Below the pieces are notes generated by a model. The model searched no databases, was not told the DNA's origin, and worked only from the letters and a program-made list of their open reading frames with translations. The position numbers and the translations under genes are program-made. A stretch of 64,000 nucleotides of DNA from Saprolegnia diclina VS20 (taxonomy: Eukaryota; Oomycota; Saprolegniomycetes; Saprolegniales; Saprolegniaceae). The DNA lies in NCBI RefSeq assembly GCF_000281045.1, contig NW_008246093.1:427839-491838 (forward strand), given 5' to 3'. Positions 35,517 through 45,051 of this stretch are shown in pieces (position 1 is the stretch's first letter; each line of letters starts with the position of its first letter).

Positions 35517-36261
35517 CAGGTGGCTCCTCCCTGTCCCGTAGAAGCTGAACTGCGAGGTCCGATTGGCCAGATGATCCGGATAAAGAATCCGGATACGCTA
35601 CTGGCTGCTCCCTTCTCGAAATTCGAAATAAATTAAATACGTTTTTAAAAGCGAATACGAGCCATGTACTAGTTCTTTGTATGAATTATTTCACTCGCGT
35701 ATTAAAATACATGGGAGGTGCAAATTTATATCGAAGACCGACGCTCGCGCTGCCACGTATGACGCTGCGCAAGGCGTCAACACAGTAGGAGCTTTGCCGA
35801 CAGCGTTCAATGTGGGCACTCCTTGTAGTAGAAATATACTACATACGTGGCTATTCAGTCGGCTAAAACAACGACTGCAACGACTGCGCCTACCGCGAAA
35901 TGCGTGGGAGTGAACACCAGTACTTGGTTGTTTGGGATCGAGCTGTCTACGGAGAGATCCCGTGGTCGACTTGACTCGCCGAGGGGTCTAGTTAATTGTA
36001 AGTACGGTTCGATGCAAATGAAGCATAGCCCGTTCGCGGTAGCGTCGTAAGTTTGCACAGGATGTCGATACCAACACCGTCACCGATAGACTCGGCAGGC
36101 AATCTGTGCACCAAACATGGTCACGTGGCGCTGTCGACCTTCGCACCCAGGGCGAAATACCGTGGCTCGTACCTACATCGGGATCCTCTCGGGCTAGTTG
36201 CCAGTACACTCACGAGATAATAATGCTAGACAATAGTAAAACATTTTATGTAATTCAGATC
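35517..36261. repeat. Intergenic region with two ATCCGGAT boxes and a dispersed repeat copy
   Basis: Contains ATCCGGAT at 35574-35581 and 35587-35594 (promoter of the BTB gene). Bases about 35885-35990 match about 55853-55955 at roughly 75-80 percent by eye, sharing ATGCGTGGGAGT, ACTTGGT, TACGGAGAGATCC, CGTGGT and ACTCGCCGAG. This marks a dispersed repeat of unknown class. No protein-coding gene is supported. Confidence 0.5.
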
Positions 36262-37431
36262 TTAGTACTCGAAAATGCCGTACGGCGATTGGATCGTCAC
36301 CTTCTTCCCGACATGCGCCTCGACGCGGCCGACAATCTGCGCGTCGACGTTGAACGACTTGGAGATGGCAATGATCTCGGCGGCCGTCTCGGGCGCCACG
36401 TACAGTTCCATGCGATGGCCCATGTTGAACACTTGGTACATCTCCTTCCACGCCGTGCCCGACTCGGTCTGGATGAGCTCAAAGAGCGGCGGGATCGCAA
36501 ACAAGTTGTCCTTGATGACGTGGACGTTCTCGACAAAGTGGAGGACCTTGGTCTGCGCGCCGCCCGAGCAATGCACCATGCCGTGGATCGACGACCGATC
36601 GACATTGTCGAGGATCTTCTTGATGATGGGCGCGTATGTGCGCGTGGGCGAGAGCACGAGCTTGCCGGCGCTCAGCGGCGCGTTGGCGACCGTATCGAGC
36701 AGAGCTTTCGAGCCCGAGTACACCAGGTCCTTGGGTACATTCGGGTCAAACGACTCTGGAAATTGCGTCGCCAGCGCGTGATGGAACACATCGTGGCGCG
36801 CCGACGTGAGCCCGTTGCTGCCCATGCCGCCGTTGTACTCGGTCTCGTACGTTGCTTGGCCAAACGAAGCGAGGCCGACAATGACGTCGCCGGCGCGGAT
36901 CGTGTGGTTGGAGATGACGTCCGCGCGCTTCATGCGGCACACGACGGTCGAGTCGACGATGATTGTGCGCACAAGGTCGCCGACGTCGGCGGTCTCGCCG
37001 CCCGTCGAGTGGATGCCAATGCCTTGCGAGCGCAAGGTCGAGAGCAGCTCTTCGGTGCCGTTGATGATGGCCGAGATGACGTCGCCGGGCACGAGCGTCT
37101 TGTTGCGCCCAATGGTCGAGCTCAGCAAGATCTTGTCGACGGCGCCGACGCAGAGGAGGTCGTCAATGTTCATGATGAGCGCGTCTTGGGCGATGCCCTT
37201 CCAGACCGAGAGGTCGCCGGTCGTCTTCCAGTACATGTAGGCGAGCGCGGATTTCGTGCCGGCGCCGTCGGCGTGCATGACGATGCAGTGGGCGTCGTCG
37301 CCCGAGAGGTAGTCGGGCACGATCTTGCAAAAGGCCTGCGGGAAGAGGCCCTTGTCGACGTTCTTGATCGCGTTGTGGACGTCTTCCTTGCCCGCCGAGA
37401 CGCCGCGGGCGTTGTAGCGCGAGTCGGCCAT
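36262..37431 (-). CDS. purM: Phosphoribosylformylglycinamidine cyclo-ligase (AIR synthase), bacterial type
   Basis: 389 residues, intronless; ATG at 37431 (MADSRYNARGVSAGKEDVHN). AIR synthase closes the imidazole ring in purine synthesis: FGAM + ATP to AIR + ADP + Pi. Blocks of the PurM fold are clear: HADGAGTKSALAYMYW, DALIMNIDDLLCVGA, the Gly-rich STGGETADVGDLVRTI, GMGSNGLTSARHDVF, SPTRTYAPIIKKIL, GMVHCSGGAQTKVLHF and FNMGHRMELYV. It is a stand-alone enzyme, whereas animals and fungi fuse this activity to GARS. From memory the sequence is far closer to Bacteroidetes PurM (shared GVSAGKEDVHNAIKN and CKIVPDYL) than to other eukaryotic versions, suggesting horizontal transfer. Codon use matches its neighbours, so any transfer is old. 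Confidence 0.92.
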   Translation of the reverse strand: MADSRYNARGVSAGKEDVHNAIKNVDKGLFPQAFCKIVPDYLSGDDAHCIVMHADGAGTKSALAYMYWKTTGDLSVWKGIAQDALIMNIDDLLCVGAVDKILLSSTIGRNKTLVPGDVISAIINGTEELLSTLRSQGIGIHSTGGETADVGDLVRTIIVDSTVVCRMKRADVISNHTIRAGDVIVGLASFGQATYETEYNGGMGSNGLTSARHDVFHHALATQFPESFDPNVPKDLVYSGSKALLDTVANAPLSAGKLVLSPTRTYAPIIKKILDNVDRSSIHGMVHCSGGAQTKVLHFVENVHVIKDNLFAIPPLFELIQTESGTAWKEMYQVFNMGHRMELYVAPETAAEIIAISKSFNVDAQIVGRVEAHVGKKVTIQSPYGIFEY

Positions 37432-39751
37432 GCTCCAAAGATACAAAATTTGAAAATGTGCAATCTGGCAGTTGAGAAAGGACTGGCCGCCGCTGAAAAT
37501 CGGACTTTTGCCCTTGAAATAGGATCGTTTCGGTTGAAATTCGGCTTTGTTCCGTCATCACGGCCTCAACTTGATGTGCGATGATGCATCATCCAAACGA
37601 TGCGCGCGCCGAGTTGGGTGCCAACGACGGAGTCCGAGGCAGTGACGCCCCAGTAGAGAGGGCAACCAAAGCACGAGGCAACTCGATGTCTAACTTGACG
37701 TAAAAAGTATCGTGCGGTGGATGGCAGGCCGTGCGGAAGATGTCTCGTAGCGACGCACGTACGGGTTGCACTCCTTTGTGGGCGCCATGAGCAAGATACG
37801 AGGTGCGATGCTCGACGGCCGCAGCTTCTTCGTATACTTGGCTGTACTGCCATTGCGTCTGTGCGACCAGCACGCGACTGCAAGGTTGCGAGGCCGCTCG
37901 ATTGGCTCTGCGCTCCTGTGCGACTGCCGGCTCGATGGCGCAACCATCTCGGTCATATCAGGGAAGAAAGCGGCCATGTCGTCAGCTCCCTCCAAATGAA
38001 AATGGCGCGTCGTGGTCTCACAAGCAGGCAGTCGCCTTGAATAGTCAGTGGCAACCAGCTTGAGTGAGGCATATGATGGCCATAGCGGTGGAAGACTGCG
38101 TCTCGCGCGCAACGGCCGCGCCATGTACAGTGCTCGTGGACTTGCATTTTTCATTTTCTAATGAAGCGCAGCTGTGTACATGGGCCGAGTTGGAGCATGG
38201 GACGGTGTAGTCGACGACTTGTGTTTGTCGATCAATCCTGCCTCGACAGAAGGCCGGCGACACGGGTGTCGATGCCGTATATGTTTCCACGAGCTGTGGA
38301 CGGCGCCCTACAAAGCGCAATATTACGGGTATCTAGTGTGAGTAGGTGCATGACGGGCGTCGCTCAACAGCAAGCGGATGCCTTCTTCTTCCCCAAGACG
38401 GTGCACAGCGTCAACTGCTCTGAATGAAGCGATATGCCCGAGGCCGTTGAAGACGAGCACAAAAGATAGTGCCGATGAGTATGCTCCAACACCATGACAA
38501 AGCCCGATTTGTCAGTGAGTGAAGCGTGTGTCGTCGCAGTACGGAGTTTTGTTCAACAGGCAACCTGGCCTTGTCGCGAACGAGGCGCCAGTCCTGGGAG
38601 GCCCCACCGACACGACCGCCGCAACGCCGTGCGGACGTTATCGTGTTAGCATGCCACACGCAGCGGTTGCTATGAGACGGCGCGTGTCAGTACTATATCT
38701 AGTGTTTTTGCAGGAAAAAGGATGTGTCTTTGGGTTAAACGACCAACGTCATTCGCGTGGGGTCGCCGACGTTCACACTGGACGAAGCCCGTCCCAACTC
38801 AACTCCATGCGCGAGCTCAACTTCATTTGGTGGGGTCTTACCGCGTTGCAGTACGCGATACGCTGATGAGCAGCGATGAGCTACGCCAAGCAAACAAGGC
38901 TCGACCTCCAACACACCGAAAAGCGAGAACGTTTTAGCGATCCCTAACCCTGCATCTTGCTACGCGTAAGACAGATGTTGGCTGGTTACGCCGGCATGGT
39001 GCATCCAGCCTTCGATTCCCCGGCTCTTACTGCACGCCACTTGCACTGCAGAGTGGCATTCCCACCGCACCCGTTCCATTACAGCACGTTCGGACCGCGC
39101 GCCAATGCACACAGACGACAATCGCGAACGCCAAAAGGACATGTTGACACAGTATCGAGTAACGTCATAGCCTCCGTCCGTTTTGGAGTCGCCTTCTCTC
39201 GACATGTGTTTGCTACTGCAAGGTGCTTGTACTGGCCGCCAAGGTCGCGTCCAACAGTCCACCCCTGCACGTTAATCCCAAACACGATACTTCAGTGGGA
39301 AATCGGCCAATCTATGTCCATCGTCAAGTTGCTGGGGTTTTTGAGCACCATGAAGCCGACAACTCGGGTGCAAGGAGGTCGACAAGCCATGGGTCGTGCA
39401 AGTATTTCAGCGTGTTCACAAACCAATAGAGCCAGTTCCACCGAACAGCAAACTCAAAGGGCAAACTCAAAGTACATTTCACATGCACAACACCATTCCC
39501 GCCGAGGCAGATCGAATGCCGTCTTCTGCAGTTCGTGGAATCCTTATGTGCCACCGGTGGCGGCCCCGCCTCACAAAACCAACCACAAACTCAGATACGC
39601 AACTCAGTCGACTCAGAAAGAGCCATTCCACTGCAGTGCCTCCGCCTCGATTGGGATCGGAACTCCCGCGTCGCATGCAGATCTTGCGGAGTAGTTTGCA
39701 CCGACATCCCAAGTCATTATTCAATTTCCCTTCACCTCTCAAGCCATTTCA
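37432..39751. other. 2.3-kb intergenic region, largest gap in the window
   Basis: No supported gene. Open frames are short, overlap on both strands and lack domains. A 14-bp palindrome GATGATGCATCATC lies near 37580. The frame on the minus strand at 37589-37873 has protein-like composition in its middle but no continuation, and could be a decayed gene. The right end holds the protease promoter. Confidence 0.4.
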
Positions 39752-41014
39752 ATGAAGTCCTTTGCTTGCCTCCTCCTCGCCGCATCGGCCGCCCACGGCC
39801 TGCGTCTCTCGGCCCAGGAAAAGGTCGACCTCGAAGCCAAGCTCGAGGCGTGGAAGACTAGCCAAGCCGGCAAGCAAGCCAAAGCCAACGGGTTCCTCCC
39901 GCCCAAGACGGAGCACGGCAACCTCGAAGACGGCGAGATCGACGACGAGCTCGCTCGGTTTGCGACGACGCAAAAGATCGTCGATGATCTCAACAAGCAG
40001 CACACGGGCGCCGTCTTCTCGACCGACAACCAGTTTGCGCTCATGACCGAAGACGAGTTTGCGGCGTTTGTCAAGGGCTCTTTCAAGCACGAGGCGCCTA
40101 CGCGCCAATTGCGCGCCGACAACACTCAAACGTCGCTCACGCAAGCGCAGCAAGAGGCGACGGGCATCGACTGGGCGACCAACAAGTGCATGTCGCCCGT
40201 GCGCAACCAAGGCAGCTGCGGCTCATGCTGGTCGTTTGCTGCCGTCGGCGCTGTCGAAGCGGCGCACTGCATCGCGACGGGCTCGCTTGTTGACTTTTCC
40301 GAGCAGCAGCTCGTGAGCTGCGCGTCGAGCGCGGGCTATGGCTGCCAAGGCGGCTGGCCCAACAAGGCGCTCGACTACATTGCTCAAACCGGTCTCTGTA
40401 CCGAGTCGGGGTTCCCGTACGCGTCGGGTAGCTCCAACCAGAACGGCCAGTGCAAAGACTGCCAGAAGACCAAAGTCAGCGTCGGCAAGTCGGTCGACAT
40501 TCGTGGCGAGAGTGCGCTCCAGAGCGCGCTCGATAAGCAACCGGTGACCGTTGTCGTCGAAGCCGGCAACAACGTGTGGCGCAACTACAAGAGCGGTGTC
40601 GTCCAGAGCTGCCCGGGTGCGCAGTCGGACCACGCGGTCATTGCGGTCGGGTATGGCACGAAAGATGGCCAGCAGCACTTCAAGATCAAGAACTCGTGGG
40701 GCACCGGCTGGGGCGAGGGCGGCTACATGTACCTCAAGCGCGGCGGGAGCGGCAAAGGCATGTGCAACGTAGCCGAAGCGCCGTCGTACCCGATGCTCAG
40801 CGGCAAGCCGCAGCCGACGTCCAACCAGCCGCAGCCCACGAGCAAGCCGACGGCCAAGCCATTGCCCAAGCCCACGAAGAAGCCCCAGGGCGACTGCAAC
40901 GGCTGCAACGGGTGCTACTACCCCGCGGCGACGCAGTGCTTGGCAGCCGACTACGACAAGGAGTACTGCGAGTACCTCGGCCCCCAGTACGGCACCAAGT
41001 GGTGCACGTCGTAA
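39752..41014 (+). CDS. Secreted papain-family (C1A) cysteine protease with Cys-rich tail
   Basis: 420 residues, intronless. A signal peptide (MKSFACLLLAASAAHGLRL) is followed by a propeptide of about 110 residues, then the mature C1A enzyme. The catalytic Cys lies in NQGSCGSCWSFAAVGAVE, with the oxyanion Gln just before it, the His in QSDHAVIAVGYG and the Asn in IKNSWGTGWGEGGYMYL. After the enzyme comes a Pro/Thr/Lys linker (QPTSKPTAKPLPKPTKK) and a ~45-residue domain with eight cysteines (CNGCNGCYYP ... CEYL ... WCTS). The tail resembles small Cys-rich modules on secreted oomycete proteins and may bind host or wall polymers. Secretion implies extracellular digestion; involvement in pathogenesis is possible but not shown. 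Confidence 0.92.
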   Translation: MKSFACLLLAASAAHGLRLSAQEKVDLEAKLEAWKTSQAGKQAKANGFLPPKTEHGNLEDGEIDDELARFATTQKIVDDLNKQHTGAVFSTDNQFALMTEDEFAAFVKGSFKHEAPTRQLRADNTQTSLTQAQQEATGIDWATNKCMSPVRNQGSCGSCWSFAAVGAVEAAHCIATGSLVDFSEQQLVSCASSAGYGCQGGWPNKALDYIAQTGLCTESGFPYASGSSNQNGQCKDCQKTKVSVGKSVDIRGESALQSALDKQPVTVVVEAGNNVWRNYKSGVVQSCPGAQSDHAVIAVGYGTKDGQQHFKIKNSWGTGWGEGGYMYLKRGGSGKGMCNVAEAPSYPMLSGKPQPTSNQPQPTSKPTAKPLPKPTKKPQGDCNGCNGCYYPAATQCLAADYDKEYCEYLGPQYGTKWCTS

Positions 41015-41307
41015 AGTACACCATGCTTCATACTCGTCTTGTGCAACTTGCATATTTTGGTTGACCCTCTTGTCTGATAATAACATTGTCAAGTGTTATA
41101 AGTGGGCTATTATTGAGTTCTATCTCGCACCCGTATGGAAAATCGTCGATATATCACTTCCTCTACCAGTTCTTATGGCAAACTAGACCAATCAGATATG
41201 ATCCACACCATTTAACGGTGCGAAACCACAATCAAGTTCTGAGTTGATGGGTCACAACCCCGAAATGTATTCCATTCCATGGTGTATAGTTGTCCATGTG
41301 TCTACGA

Positions 41308-44300
41308 CTAGTCGTCCGTCTCGCGCCAGTGGTCGACGAGATTCGTAAAGAGCCCATTGGGGTTCTTGAGAAGCTCGCTCGGCGCATCAAACTCGGCAGC
41401 GGCGCCCTTGTCCATGACGAGTACCCGGTCGCAGTCGAGGATCGTATTGATGCGATGGGCGATCGTGAGCGTCGTGCAGTTGACAAACTCGGTGCGGATG
41501 CTCTCCTGGATGCGGCGGTCCGTGCTCGGGTCGATCGACGCCGTCGCTTCGTCCATCAAGATGACTTTGGCTTTCTTGAGCAGCGCGCGGGCAATGCACA
41601 GCAGTTGGCGCTCGCCGACGCTAAAGTTGAGCCCGCGCTCGTCGACAATCACGTCCAACGACGGCATCTCGAGGTGCGCGCGCTTGATCGCGACCCAGAG
41701 CGCGTCGTCATCAAAGCGCCCAAACGGGTCCAAATTCGATCGAATCGAACCGGAAAACAACACGGGGTCTTGCGGAATGATGGCAATCTTCCCGCGCAAT
41801 TCGTGGAGACCAAGCTGTGCAATGTCGACGCCGTCAAGCAGAATGCGACCGCCCGAGAGCTCCACAAGACGCATGAGTGCGACGACGAGACTCGACTTGC
41901 CCGCCCCCGTGCGTCCGACAACGCCAACTTTTTCGTTTGGACGCAGCGCAAAGCTAAGGGTACGAAGGACCCGCGGGAGTCCCTCCCGATAGCGCAGATC
42001 CACATTGTCAAACACGACACGTCCAGATGCTGGCCAGTGCTGCGGCGGCGGTGTCGACGAGGTCCAGTCGGCTTCGGTCGCGAGCGTTTGGTACGCGTCG
42101 AGGCGCTCGACCGACACCATTTGCGTTTGCACAATCGCCAGAAACCGGACGGTCCAGTTGAGCACTTGGGCTACGTTGAACGAGTACGAGAGCGAGACAC
42201 CGGCGACGCTTGCAAAGGCCGCGCTGTGCGGCGAGAGCACGGCGAGGAGGACGGCGGTCGCGGCCGCAAGCGCGCCAATGCACTCAACGCGCAGTCCAAG
42301 CCAGCACTCGGCGCTGAACGAGAGGAAGTACGCGCGTTGGTTCCGGTCCAGTAGGTACGCTTGGCGCGCAATGAACGCGGCTTGAACCTTGGACGCGCGA
42401 ATCGTCGCGAGGCCGTCGAGCGTCTCGGTCAAAAGGGCGTACACTGGCGACCGCGACGTGGCGTCCATGCGCTGGAGCTCGCAGCTCGCAGCGACGTAGT
42501 AACGTTGCGCCATGTAGTAAAAGCCCGTGAGCGGAAGCAGCGCGACGCCAAAGAGCGGCGTCACGAGCAGCGTCATCGTCAGCGCCGAGAAGAGTGTCAT
42601 GAGCGAGCTCAAGAGAAAACTCGCATTGTACGGGATCGACTCGTCGACCGTGTAGACGTCTTTCGAGAGGCGGTTCATGACGCGCCCGAGCGGGGTCGTA
42701 TCAAAAAACGACATGGGCGCGCGAAGGACGGTCGCGAGGACCGACTCAAAGAGCGCTTTCGAGCCGGAGAGACCGGCCATGTAAAAGCCCATCGACCGGA
42801 GCAAGATGAAGGCGGACGCGAGGACATTGAGTCCGACAAAGACAAGGAGGTAGTACGTTTGGTTGGTCGGGTCGGCGTGCATCGACCAGTACGACAGCCA
42901 GAGCGTACTGCTCACTTGGGCCACCTGAGCGATCGCAAAGAGCAACACAATACCGGTCGCGACACCGTAGCCGCCGCACGACGTCAACCACGCGGCGTAC
43001 GTGGTCCATGGCACATTGCCAACCGCGCGGTCTTCGTCGGCGATGAGGTCGCCCCGCATCGTCGTATCGGACGAAATCGCAGCCGTCCGCTTGGCTTGCT
43101 CGGCCGCGGCGTCGTTCGAGGGCGCCATGGACGCGTCGGTCGCATCGTCCGGTGCCGATTGAATCGACGCTAGCATCGCGGACAGCACCGGGTGCGCCTC
43201 TGGATCCGCGACCAACGAAGCGTACGGTCCCGCCTCGACGATGGCGCCGTTGTTCAACACGACGATCGAATCGACGTCCTTGAGAAACTGCAGCGCGTTC
43301 GTAACGAGGACGACGAGCTTTTCTTTGAGCGCAGAGCCAATGCACTCTTTAAAGATGTCGGCGCCCACGTGCGCGTCGACAGCAGCGAGCGGGTCGTCGA
43401 GGAGGTAGATGTCGGCGTCCATGTACACGGCGCGCGCCAAGGCCACACGCGTGCGCTGGCCGCCGCTGAGGTTGATTCCCTTCTCGCCAATCTCCGTCAA
43501 GTCGCCGCCGGGCAAGACCGCGAGATCGGCTTGGAGCGAGCACACGCTAACCGCGTGCTTGTACTTGAGCACATCGAACGGCAAGCCAAAGGTGATGTTG
43601 TCGCGAAGCGTCGCGTTCTGAATGAAGGGCTGTTGGCCGACGTACGCGACGGTGCCGCGCAGATACACTTGGCCTTGCGTGCACGGCACGTTGCCAAGAA
43701 GCCCGTGGAGAAGCGACGACTTGCCCGACCCAACGGCGCCCACAACCGCCACGAGGTGGTGCATGCCCCAGCGCGCATCGAGATGGGCGAGGGCCGGCCG
43801 CTCGCTGCCGTCATACATAAAGGAGGTGCCGTTGAGCTCAATGCCCGGCGATGCCAAATCGCCTTGCGTCACGGGCACGCGTTCGGGGCGGCCATAAAAG
43901 TCCTCGAGGCGGCCAAAGCTCACGAAACCTTCGACGACGCCGTTCATGGCCTCGGGCACGTTGTTGAGTGGCGACCGGAGAATCTCAAAGAGAGCAACGC
44001 TGGTGAGCGCTGTGCCAACGTCGAGGGTGTTGCCCAAGTAGACGTACGCGGCGAACGAGACGACCGTGACGATCGAGGGCACGGCGTTGAAGACGACGCC
44101 GGCGTAGCTCTTGGCAAAGACATACGACCGGAGTTGCCGGAGCTCGTCACATCGGATCGACAAGATACGCTGGAGGTACGACGGTTCCCACGCCTGGAGC
44201 TTGAGCACTTTGATGCCCGAGAGGACTTCGAAAATGACCTTGAGACGCACGTCTTTGACGTGCATGAGCGGCGTCTGCAGCGACCGCATCGCCCGCGAGA

Positions 44301-45051
44301 TGGCACTGGAAATCGGCAAGAGCAAGAGCGTGACAGCAATGCCGGCAGCAAACGCGACGCCGAGCTGCACATACATGAGATAGAACGCGATACTGACTTG
44401 AACAAGTGTAAACCACGCCGCGTGCGCGTAGTTGGGCAGCGTCTGGAGGCGCTGGGCGTCAAGGCTCATGAGATTCGTCACTTGGCCCGTCGACGGTACA
44501 GCACCTAGCCGCAGGGCTTTTTGGTACACGGACATGACGACCGCGGTGCGCAGCCGCAAGCCGACTTCGTAGCACTTGAAGTAGTACTGTCGAAGGGCAA
44601 ACGACTGGAGCACGCCGGCAGCAAAGATGGCGCCCGCGTACATGAGACCTTCCAATTGCGTCGCGTCCGGGTCGCTCAAGTAGGCGACGATCGACTTGAT
44701 CAAAAGCGGGCCCACAAATTGGCTCATAATGTGCAGCACCTTGAGCAGCCCCGCAATGAGAAAGGGCCCGCCAAATGCACGCAACACAACGCGCCACATG
44801 CGCGGACAAGGCGACGCGGCCTCAATCGCCCAGAAGCGCTGGAAGGTTGCGTCGATGTTGGTCGCGCGGTCGGTCGGGTTGAGCTGGTAGAGGTCGTCAA
44901 ACTGCAGCGGGCGCTGGTTGCCGAGGTCGAGAAGCGGCGTGAGCCACGAGAAGAGGAGCGAGCTCCCGCAGGCGCCAGCGTCGTGTGGGCATGTGTCGCT
45001 GAGCACCGGCGCCGCCAAGAGCGGCGACTGCTCGGTCGACTTGGATGGCAT
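41308..45051 (-). CDS. ABC transporter, subfamily C (MRP-like full transporter)
   Basis: 1,247 residues, intronless, ATG at 45051. Two membrane domain/nucleotide-binding domain halves without the extra N-terminal TMD0. NBD1: Walker A VGAVGSGKSSLLHGLL, signature LSGGQRTRVALARA, Walker B IYLLDDPLAAVD. NBD2: Walker A VGRTGAGKSSLVVAL, signature FSVGERQLLCIARALL, Walker B VILMDEATASID followed by the H-loop IAHRINTI. Two ABCC hallmarks are the non-canonical signature SVGE in NBD2 and Asp in place of the catalytic Glu after Walker B of NBD1. ABCC proteins export conjugated organic anions and toxins at the plasma or vacuolar membrane. The domain between NBD1 and the second membrane half carries a D/A/T-rich linker. 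The substrate cannot be read from sequence. Confidence 0.93.
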   Translation of the reverse strand: MPSKSTEQSPLLAAPVLSDTCPHDAGACGSSLLFSWLTPLLDLGNQRPLQFDDLYQLNPTDRATNIDATFQRFWAIEAASPCPRMWRVVLRAFGGPFLIAGLLKVLHIMSQFVGPLLIKSIVAYLSDPDATQLEGLMYAGAIFAAGVLQSFALRQYYFKCYEVGLRLRTAVVMSVYQKALRLGAVPSTGQVTNLMSLDAQRLQTLPNYAHAAWFTLVQVSIAFYLMYVQLGVAFAAGIAVTLLLLPISSAISRAMRSLQTPLMHVKDVRLKVIFEVLSGIKVLKLQAWEPSYLQRILSIRCDELRQLRSYVFAKSYAGVVFNAVPSIVTVVSFAAYVYLGNTLDVGTALTSVALFEILRSPLNNVPEAMNGVVEGFVSFGRLEDFYGRPERVPVTQGDLASPGIELNGTSFMYDGSERPALAHLDARWGMHHLVAVVGAVGSGKSSLLHGLLGNVPCTQGQVYLRGTVAYVGQQPFIQNATLRDNITFGLPFDVLKYKHAVSVCSLQADLAVLPGGDLTEIGEKGINLSGGQRTRVALARAVYMDADIYLLDDPLAAVDAHVGADIFKECIGSALKEKLVVLVTNALQFLKDVDSIVVLNNGAIVEAGPYASLVADPEAHPVLSAMLASIQSAPDDATDASMAPSNDAAAEQAKRTAAISSDTTMRGDLIADEDRAVGNVPWTTYAAWLTSCGGYGVATGIVLLFAIAQVAQVSSTLWLSYWSMHADPTNQTYYLLVFVGLNVLASAFILLRSMGFYMAGLSGSKALFESVLATVLRAPMSFFDTTPLGRVMNRLSKDVYTVDESIPYNASFLLSSLMTLFSALTMTLLVTPLFGVALLPLTGFYYMAQRYYVAASCELQRMDATSRSPVYALLTETLDGLATIRASKVQAAFIARQAYLLDRNQRAYFLSFSAECWLGLRVECIGALAAATAVLLAVLSPHSAAFASVAGVSLSYSFNVAQVLNWTVRFLAIVQTQMVSVERLDAYQTLATEADWTSSTPPPQHWPASGRVVFDNVDLRYREGLPRVLRTLSFALRPNEKVGVVGRTGAGKSSLVVALMRLVELSGGRILLDGVDIAQLGLHELRGKIAIIPQDPVLFSGSIRSNLDPFGRFDDDALWVAIKRAHLEMPSLDVIVDERGLNFSVGERQLLCIARALLKKAKVILMDEATASIDPSTDRRIQESIRTEFVNCTTLTIAHRINTILDCDRVLVMDKGAAAEFDAPSELLKNPNGLFTNLVDHWRETDD

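Noticed and set aside
37589-37873. Protein-like frame on the minus strand in the 2.3-kb gap
   Set aside because: No domain, no start context or continuation; kept only as a possible decayed gene.
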